From [Zimmermannella] alba NBRC 15616 (GTDB lineage Bacteria > Actinomycetota > Actinomycetes > Actinomycetales > Microbacteriaceae): a stretch of 45,816 nt of DNA. The notes under the pieces were generated by a model. That model did not search any database and had not been told where the DNA came from. It saw nothing but the letters and a program-made list of their open reading frames with translations. Of this stretch, positions 40,579-45,816 are shown in pieces. Numbering within the stretch: position 1 is the stretch's first letter; each line of letters opens with the position of its first letter. The position numbers were made by a program, and so were the translations under genes. The stretch spans positions 1-45,816 of the forward strand of contig NZ_BCSO01000014.1 of NCBI RefSeq assembly GCF_001570905.1, written 5' to 3'.

Positions 40579-41849
40579 GCGTCGTTCTCCTGTTTTTCGT
40601 CGCTTGTCGTCGAATCCGACTCCGATTCCGTCGACTCGTGAGCGACGTTGAACGCATCAACATCAGCAAGTGCATCGTCACCAAAGCGGGCGGCGAACGA
40701 CGCTCTCGCACGAGCTTGTAGGTCGTCGCCGAGCCCAGCCAAGGTTGCGGTGCCGATACCTCCCTCGAGGGCAGCCGGTCCCAGTGCGTAGCTTAACGCC
40801 GCAAGTTCCTCGATGTTGTCGGACTCTGGTTCGTGCCCAAGCTCCACCATGAGGTTGGGTACGCGACGAGGGCCGAGGAACTCAGCCTGGAAGTGTTCTT
40901 CGATGAGGGCTCGTCGTTCGAGGATTCCGAATCGGCGCAAACCGGTCGCGCCGATCATGAGGACCATGGGCAGCGAAGGGATGCGCACCCATGGCCACAC
41001 CGAGAGGTCGTGGGGTCCGGCAGTCCCGTACGCAGTTGCGTTCAGCAGATTTCCCGGGAGCGTGGCAAGCATCCGCATGGTGTCGGCGACCTGTTCCCAG
41101 CGGCCATCGTCCTCGGCCTCACGAGGCCCAAGGCATGCCTTGAGATGGATGACTTCGTCGATCCCGAGCGAGGACGGTATCCCGCGGATATCCAGGGTGA
41201 TGCGATGTCCGTTCTCATCTTGGCCACTTGCGAAGCACTGAACCGGTCCGGACAGGCGTCCTTCCATGTACTGGCCAGGCTCGTTATCGAGCCATGGCAA
41301 GACCAGTGGCTCTCTCAGTCCCCACGTCATGATCGGCTCGTCAAGCAGTGCCTCTGCGAGTTTCAACCCTGTTGAACCGATCTTGGAACGTGCGCTCGAG
41401 TGGTGCCGGAACCGAACCGCAATTTCCACAATCTCTGTCAGCGTGAACGATGACAGCTCCGCCTCAGCATGTTCTTCAGCAAGAACTGGCTCAGGAAGGG
41501 GTCGAAGTGCATCGGCTGGTGACTCGTATCGGATGCCGGTGTTGGCGTCCCGGAGACCGTTCTCGGTGCTCACCATCCACACTCCGACGTGATCACTGAG
41601 AAACGCGTGAAGCGCCGGTGTGAGCCGCGACCCATTGGACGTGATGAGGAGCGTACGGCGACGCTCCCTCGCCGCTTCGACGATGAGATGAAGTCGAGCC
41701 TCGCTCAGATGCACGATGGGAGCGGCGCTCGTGGTGACCACGAAGCCAGCTCCCATGGCATCAGCCGCTGGATTTTCTCGCACCGGCACGACGGGTGAGG
41801 GTCGCTGGAATGCGTGACGTCGAGGAATAGGCTGCTTGCTGGGCTCCAC
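40575..41849 (-). CDS. DUF6177-like protein (type VII secretion-associated)
   Basis: 424 residues. APIVHLSEARLHLIVEAA, LLITSNGSRLTPALHAFLSDH and VGVWMVSTENGLRDANTGIRY (a GxxD..TG pattern) resemble the family I know as DUF6177, common in actinobacteria next to WXG100 and type VII secretion genes. That match is from memory and unverified. The middle has IVEIAVRFRHHSSARSKIGS and a WPWVRIPSLPMVLMIGATG strand. The last 40 residues are Ser/Glu/Asp-rich and disordered. GTG 41849 has TATGCT 8 nt upstream (leaderless type). It may help handle exported WXG proteins; this is inference from context. Confidence 0.6.
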   Translation of the reverse strand: MEPSKQPIPRRHAFQRPSPVVPVRENPAADAMGAGFVVTTSAAPIVHLSEARLHLIVEAARERRRTLLITSNGSRLTPALHAFLSDHVGVWMVSTENGLRDANTGIRYESPADALRPLPEPVLAEEHAEAELSSFTLTEIVEIAVRFRHHSSARSKIGSTGLKLAEALLDEPIMTWGLREPLVLPWLDNEPGQYMEGRLSGPVQCFASGQDENGHRITLDIRGIPSSLGIDEVIHLKACLGPREAEDDGRWEQVADTMRMLATLPGNLLNATAYGTAGPHDLSVWPWVRIPSLPMVLMIGATGLRRFGILERRALIEEHFQAEFLGPRRVPNLMVELGHEPESDNIEELAALSYALGPAALEGGIGTATLAGLGDDLQARARASFAARFGDDALADVDAFNVAHESTESESDSTTSDEKQENDA

Positions 41850-41857
41850 GCGGCCAC

Positions 41858-41863
41858 AGCATA
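41858..41863 (-). promoter_or_regulatory. -10 box before the DUF6177-like gene
   Basis: TATGCT on the minus strand ends 8 nt before GTG 41849. It lies in the 78-bp divergent gap. Confidence 0.4.
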
Positions 41864-41927
41864 GCTGGCTGCGGCAACTCCTTAATCGGTGTCGATAGGA
41901 TCAGGGGCCGTACCTGACGGGAGGGTC

Positions 41928-42908
41928 ATGTCACTCGAAGAGATTGCACGTTGGCAGCGTCAGATCGTGGACGCATGGTGGGATGCCCTGCCTCGAGACG
42001 GATGGACATTGACCTTTGCCGTGTGGTCGCGCGTCGTGGAGAGTACGATGCGGGAGATTGCTGTGATTCATGAGGACGGCACCGAAACGTTTGTGCCGTT
42101 CCCGGAGTCCATGACGGAAGCAATCGTTGGATATCGCGAAGCGCTCGCTGACCCACACGGCGGCGGCTGGCCAATTGCCTTCCAGATGCGGATGAATGGT
42201 GAAGGCGAAGCACAAATGCGTGTGGTCTGGAACGACCAAGTCTGGTTTGGTCTGCACCCCGGCGCTCCGCTCCAGCCTCCGACGGACCCGACAGCGGATG
42301 TCGTGCCCACGCCAGAAATGTGGCGTCTTGAACTTGAAATGCATCCGCGTGCTCAGGATGCAATTCCTGACTGGTGGCGCTTCATGGTTGACGGCGGTCA
42401 AGGCGCGCCATCTACTTCGGAGCTCGATGAATCGGGTGCGCAACGTGTGCTCGTGAGTCGCGACGAAGCGTTGGCGAGCGAGATGGCGATCCCCGGATCG
42501 GTGCAGCTGATGGACGGCGCCTGGGGCTGGGACCGACTCGTTGAGGAAGTCCACGACGCGGTCAACAAGGTCGTGGCGGCTTCTGCCCACTTCGACGAGG
42601 CTCCTGGCCAGCCGCTCGAACAGTCCGTTCTTGACGACTTGACAGGTGAGGTTATGGCTGACCTGCGTTCGCTGCACAGTGAGTGGCCATCCGGCACACC
42701 CATCCGCCTCTTGCGGGAATGGAACGAGCGCCATGGCCTGCGTGATCCCGAAGGGCTCGGTGAAGTTGACCCGCAGGTGCGCGTGAGTGAGGCAGCACAG
42801 CGTAGCTTGCCGCTCAAGAACGTCATGGCGCTGCTGGACGGGATTCTCCTCGAATTGGGTGGCTACATGCTTCGAGTGAGGTGCACGCGACACGCATCGC
42901 GACCGTAG
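41928..42908 (+). CDS. Unidentified protein upstream of the toxin gene
   Basis: 326 residues with no membrane segment. The N-terminal half (about 8-150) has the rhythm of small immunity or YezG/DUF600-type proteins: a Trp-rich helix (ARWQRQIVDAWWDALP), paired beta strands (WTLTFAVWSRVVESTMREIAVIH), then GGWPIAFQMRMNGEGEAQM and RVVWND. The C-terminal half is helical (LVEEVHDAVNKVVAASAHF). I cannot assign a family with confidence; the YezG-like look is weak. Start ATG 41928 lies just after GGGAGGG. It reads towards the toxin gene 80 bp away, so it may be its partner or immunity factor. Confidence 0.7.
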   Translation: MSLEEIARWQRQIVDAWWDALPRDGWTLTFAVWSRVVESTMREIAVIHEDGTETFVPFPESMTEAIVGYREALADPHGGGWPIAFQMRMNGEGEAQMRVVWNDQVWFGLHPGAPLQPPTDPTADVVPTPEMWRLELEMHPRAQDAIPDWWRFMVDGGQGAPSTSELDESGAQRVLVSRDEALASEMAIPGSVQLMDGAWGWDRLVEEVHDAVNKVVAASAHFDEAPGQPLEQSVLDDLTGEVMADLRSLHSEWPSGTPIRLLREWNERHGLRDPEGLGEVDPQVRVSEAAQRSLPLKNVMALLDGILLELGGYMLRVRCTRHASRP

Positions 42909-42962
42909 TTGGACGCGATGGGGAGTTCTCCCCAGCGACATACCTCGGTCCCAGACATTACG

Positions 42963-42974
42963 CTTCACGTGAAG
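42963..42974. promoter_or_regulatory. Perfect 12-bp palindrome before the toxin gene
   Basis: CTTCACGTGAAG, no spacer, centred about 20 nt before the toxin start codon. It may be an operator or part of the leader. No known regulator is named by it. Confidence 0.3.
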
Positions 42975-42988
42975 ACTGACTTGGGGTG

Positions 42989-44383
42989 ATGCGTGTGGCG
43001 ACGGGAATGTTCGGAGCGAACGTTGAAGAGCTCATGGAACTCGCCGGTGAGTTCGAGCGTTACGCCGGGGTCGCGGAAGAATCATCCCGCACCGTCGCCT
43101 CTGCAATCGACTCCGTGGCGTGGATGGGAGCTGATGCTGTCCGCTTCACCCAGAGCTTCGGTGAAAGCATTCCCTCTGGGCTGAACGAGCTTGCTGACCT
43201 CAACATTGGGCGCCACGACCACCTGGGTGAACAGGCAGAGACACAGGTTCAAGCCTCGCTTCCCGGTTCCGGAGGCGGCTGCTTGGAAGGTGTTGGTGAC
43301 TTCCTGAAAGGCGTCTTTGTTGACGGCCTCTGGGGAGACATCAAGGGCATCGTGGACATCTTCACCGATCCAATTGGATTCCTGAAGGGGCTTGCTGGGC
43401 TCGTAGGCATTGATCTCTCTGGCAACAATCGGAGTTGGTGGGAGACCTTCAGTTCTTCTTGGGGAAGCGTGCTCCGCGACTTCTTCGCGGTCGACATGTG
43501 GGGAGAGGATCCTGCGCGCGCACTGGGTAAGGTCCTGTGGAACGTTGGTTCATGCTTCATACCCGGCTACAACGTCGCAAAAATCGCCAAGATTCTGCGC
43601 AAGGTGGACGTCCCGGATGCTCCACCCGCGGGTAAGGTCGACGCTCCTGAGGGAAAGAAGCCCGACACAGATACTGATACGAAGTCGAAGGACCCGGAGG
43701 GTGGTCCCGCGGAGCACCTTCCGCCTGGCGCCGAGCGCCTGCCCGACGGTTCGATCAAGACAAGTGACGGGCGCGTGTTTGACCCGGATCATCAGGTCAA
43801 CGGTGTTGATCCTCAGCGAAAGTCGGGGACGCCTGACCCTCGGATCAACCGCGACGTCACTGACCCGAACTCGACGTTCAAAGAGAACTCGATGTATACG
43901 ACGTCGGATGGTCAAACATTCATCACGAATGACAAGGGCCTCGTCGAGTATTCGTCAATCACCCGCAAGGGTTCCGAACTTCCCGGCGACCGCTCCGATA
44001 TCCCAGGTCCCGCAGCAAAGGAATACGCTCACTACGATGTCGGCGATGAACGGGGTCACCACAATCCTGACTTCATGGGTGGAACCAACGACAACATCAA
44101 TCTGACTGAGCAGTCCCCCGGTGCGAACCGAGGCGTGGATCGGCCTGGCAGCAACGGGGCAGCCCATCAACAGGTTCTGGAAACGCGTACCCGCGACTAT
44201 ATGGAGGCACATCCAGACGAGTCCATTACGTGGGAGCGCAGGACCCACTATGACGACAATGGTCACGCCGTTGGCTATGAGGTCCGTGTTTCGGGAGCTG
44301 ATGGTAAGCCCATTGATCTCAGCAACGGCAACCGAGATTCGTTGAAACCAAACGATGAAGGTTGGACGCTCATCGAGGACTAA
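42989..44383 (+). CDS. WXG100-headed polymorphic toxin with DNA/RNA endonuclease domain
   Basis: 464 residues in three parts. Residues 1-90 are a WXG100-like helical hairpin with W-M-G at 45-47, the type VII secretion mark. Residues 100-205 are a hydrophobic, Gly/Trp-rich central region (FLKGVFVDGLWGDIKGIVDIF, then a second stretch to IPGYNVAKIAKIL). Residues 210-250 are a Pro/Asp/Lys linker. Residues 250-464 look like Endonuclease_NS_2: ERGHH at 354-358 holds the catalytic His, then NDNINL (Asn metal ligand region) and GANRGVDR. It would be exported and cleave nucleic acids of rivals. ATG 42989 was chosen; GTG 42986 and ATG 43007 are alternatives. Confidence 0.8.
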   Translation: MRVATGMFGANVEELMELAGEFERYAGVAEESSRTVASAIDSVAWMGADAVRFTQSFGESIPSGLNELADLNIGRHDHLGEQAETQVQASLPGSGGGCLEGVGDFLKGVFVDGLWGDIKGIVDIFTDPIGFLKGLAGLVGIDLSGNNRSWWETFSSSWGSVLRDFFAVDMWGEDPARALGKVLWNVGSCFIPGYNVAKIAKILRKVDVPDAPPAGKVDAPEGKKPDTDTDTKSKDPEGGPAEHLPPGAERLPDGSIKTSDGRVFDPDHQVNGVDPQRKSGTPDPRINRDVTDPNSTFKENSMYTTSDGQTFITNDKGLVEYSSITRKGSELPGDRSDIPGPAAKEYAHYDVGDERGHHNPDFMGGTNDNINLTEQSPGANRGVDRPGSNGAAHQQVLETRTRDYMEAHPDESITWERRTHYDDNGHAVGYEVRVSGADGKPIDLSNGNRDSLKPNDEGWTLIED

Positions 44384-44479
44384 CCTAGGCGGGTTTCGGG
44401 TCGTTGTCTCAAGATTCATTCACTCCCTTGCGACACGATTGCAGGCGTGATGTGACGTCCTTTCGGAAGGAGAGGAACT

Positions 44480-45253
44480 ATGCCCGGCGCTGACGAGCAG
44501 GCTCGATCTTTTGCAGCATCGCTTCGAGACCTGCTGTGGAATCGATTTGGTGGTTTCAACTCGCTGACGGTGTCGTGGCCCGAGGCCTCTCCTGATGGAA
44601 CCGCTGGTGTTGCGAAGCTCATGCGTGACAATCACCCGCTCACGGGCGACGAGCGTCAACAGCTTGACGGTCTGCTTGGTGTGTTTGCTGCGGAACATGG
44701 TTCGATGCCGGACACGCTCGACCTGTATTTCAGCGGTGAAGGTCCCGGTGTTGGCATTGAGCCGTACTGGGCTCCTCGGGGTGGCAATGAGCGAATCGCT
44801 GCTGGTGTTGCTCGAGATGAGGTAGTTCTCACTGCTCGACTCGCGCACCTGCGACCTCTCGCGGGCGTCGGAAAATTCCTGTCCCAGCTGGATGCCCGAG
44901 TCTGCACAGCTGCACAGTCGCTGACTGGCCAGGACGCTGCGGCGTTCACTGGTGAGCAGGGCGCAGACGCACAGCGAGAGTTGCGAATTCGCGTGGCTCA
45001 GGAGGTCTCGAGCGCGATGGGAACCGTCATTCGCCTCATGAATGCTGGCCAGGCGGCAGAGCTCTATGCAGCGTGGGCACACACGATTGGCAGGGAAGAT
45101 CTCATGACACCAGGACCGCTCGATGAAGCGAGTGCCAACAAGGTGCTCATGGTTGCAGCGAAGTTAAACCCCTCCGCGGCGGTGCTCATGGAGCAGCTTC
45201 CCCAGGTTCTAGAGGATTTCGCCCTGGACCTCATGGCATCCCGCTTCGACTAG
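44480..45253 (+). CDS. Unidentified helical protein downstream of the toxin
   Basis: 257 residues, no signal peptide or membrane segment. The N-terminal third mixes strands and turns (GGFNSLTVSWPEASPDGTAG; DTLDLYFSGEGPGVGIEPYW). The rest is alpha-helical (AQRELRIRVAQEVSSAMGTVIRLM; ANKVLMVAAKLNPSAAVLMEQL). I recognise no family. Start ATG 44480 lies after GGAAGGAGAGG. The first gene after a polymorphic nuclease toxin is usually its immunity protein, so that is the leading guess, but the protein is longer than most. It shares the less GC3-extreme codon use of the island by eye. Confidence 0.7.
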   Translation: MPGADEQARSFAASLRDLLWNRFGGFNSLTVSWPEASPDGTAGVAKLMRDNHPLTGDERQQLDGLLGVFAAEHGSMPDTLDLYFSGEGPGVGIEPYWAPRGGNERIAAGVARDEVVLTARLAHLRPLAGVGKFLSQLDARVCTAAQSLTGQDAAAFTGEQGADAQRELRIRVAQEVSSAMGTVIRLMNAGQAAELYAAWAHTIGREDLMTPGPLDEASANKVLMVAAKLNPSAAVLMEQLPQVLEDFALDLMASRFD

Positions 45254-45313
45254 GGCCACCCACCCATCTAGCTTTGATCAATTTGGGCTGTCTCCCGACA
45301 CAGGGAGGAGCAC

Positions 45314-45388
45314 ATGTCTGTGATGAATGATGTCGCTGTGCGTACTCCCCAAATGGAATCAGCCTCGACCGTGCTGCGCACCGAATGA
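45314..45388 (+). pseudogene. Truncated small ORF with a strong ribosome-binding site
   Basis: ATG 45314 follows GGGAGGAG by 3 nt, as good a site as any in the window. The frame (MSVMNDVAVRTPQMESASTV) closes at a TGA after 24 residues. The opening looks like the first helix of a WXG100/ESAT-6-type protein. The downstream 250 bp do not continue it in any frame, so the rest seems lost or replaced. It might instead be a genuine micro-ORF. Confidence 0.35.
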
Positions 45389-45644
45389 GGATCACGTCAC
45401 CCGCGCGCAGCAGGAGCACGATCGGGGCGGGTCCTATTTTGTGCATCGTCTGCGGACAGTCCCGGGCGCTAGGAGCCACGCGGAGAGGATCAGTCGATCG
45501 ATGACGACGCTGGCAAGACTGTGGGCATCGAAACGTGCGCCCGCCATTCACCGACAGCATCGAGATCTGTGGTCAAGAGCGCAGTCACGCCCAGATCGGC
45601 AAACGAGGGTTAGCGGCAGAAATGTGTGTATGGCTGTCGGCGTG
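45389..45644. other. 256 bp without a credible gene
   Basis: Open frames exist on both strands but none has a ribosome-binding site plus coding-like composition. No hairpin with a T-tract, tRNA or long repeat was seen. It is probably a decayed tail of the truncated gene before it. Confidence 0.4.
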
Positions 45645-45816
45645 TCATGGGTGCCAGCGGCCTGCCCAGCCCTTCTGGATGCCGTTGCCGTCTTCCCATG
45701 AGAATGCGGTGCCGGGTTGTGGCCCGTCGGGTTCGTCGACCCGGCCGTTGGTTCGGGCTCGCTGCTGTTGAAGTTTGCGAAGGTGCTCGGAAAAGAGAAC
45801 GTTCGGCAGGGGTTCT
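45645..45816 (-). CDS. Unidentified protein, C-terminal fragment (right edge)
   Basis: A minus-strand frame open from the window edge to a TGA at 45645-45647 gives 56 residues, including SEHLRKLQQQRARTNGR and AFSWEDGNGIQKGWAGRWHP. GC-rich third positions and the mixed charged/aromatic make-up suggest real coding sequence. I do not recognise it. Its stop faces the island, so it may mark the far boundary or another island gene. Confidence 0.45.
   Translation of the reverse strand, partial: EPLPNVLFSEHLRKLQQQRARTNGRVDEPDGPQPGTAFSWEDGNGIQKGWAGRWHP

Noticed and set aside
1-45816. CRISPR arrays and insertion sequences
   Set aside because: No regularly spaced repeats, transposase motifs or terminal inverted repeats with target duplications were seen on either strand.

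Overview
The window reads as a gene-dense, high-GC actinobacterial chromosome. Three gene sets support this: a mycothiol gene (mshC), the RNA polymerase-binding protein RbpA beside a separate Lnt, and a pafB-pafC-tatA-tatC-helY block in the order known from mycobacteria. No Pup ligase (pafA) sits next to pafBC, and there is a LAxTG-type (class E sortase) surface protein. Many genes lack a Shine-Dalgarno sequence and have a TAnnnT box 6-8 nt before the start codon. A member of Microbacteriaceae or a close relative is my best inference; it is not proven.

Layout. 1-6.5 kb: the tail of a ChaA-like Ca2+/H+ antiporter, an Hsp70-like ATPase, a DUF808 membrane protein, a CYP152-type P450 peroxygenase, and a secreted CpdB-like nucleotidase broken by a single-base frameshift. 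6.5-7.9 kb: a decayed strip holding a frameshifted small gene, a near-perfect XerC/XerD dif site at 6944-6971 (so the window probably spans the replication terminus), a cupin gene, and a remnant in which the two ends of a UvrA-like gene are joined. 7.9-13.9 kb: SGNH esterase, amino-acid permease, small membrane protein, SRPBCC protein, atypical SDR, glycerophosphodiesterase, and rbpA behind a sigma-R-type promoter.

13.9-25.1 kb: one long minus-strand gene string, every junction overlapping or nearly so. It encodes a HAD phosphatase fused to TrmI, two FKBP-like lipoproteins, PafB, PafC, a small membrane protein, TatA, TatC, HelY and Lnt. It mixes envelope export and lipoprotein maturation with RNA processing and the DNA-damage activator PafBC. 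25.3-31.1 kb: PAC2 protein, mshC-uppP, M20 peptidase, tRNA-Leu(GAG) and a DedA protein. 31.2-40.2 kb: a helicase, an acyl-CoA dehydrogenase, a minus-strand run of a/b-hydrolase, glycosyltransferase, SpoU methyltransferase and lipoprotein, then treS with a DnaQ-like exonuclease.

40.2-45.8 kb looks like an accessory island related to type VII secretion. It holds a DUF6177-like gene with a small overlapping partner, an unknown protein, a WXG100-headed toxin with a C-terminal DNA/RNA non-specific endonuclease domain, a candidate partner or immunity gene, a truncated small ORF with a strong ribosome-binding site, and the end of an unidentified gene at the right edge. No secretion-machine genes (EccC etc.), insertion sequences or CRISPR arrays are visible. 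All calls come from reading the sequence; no database search was run.
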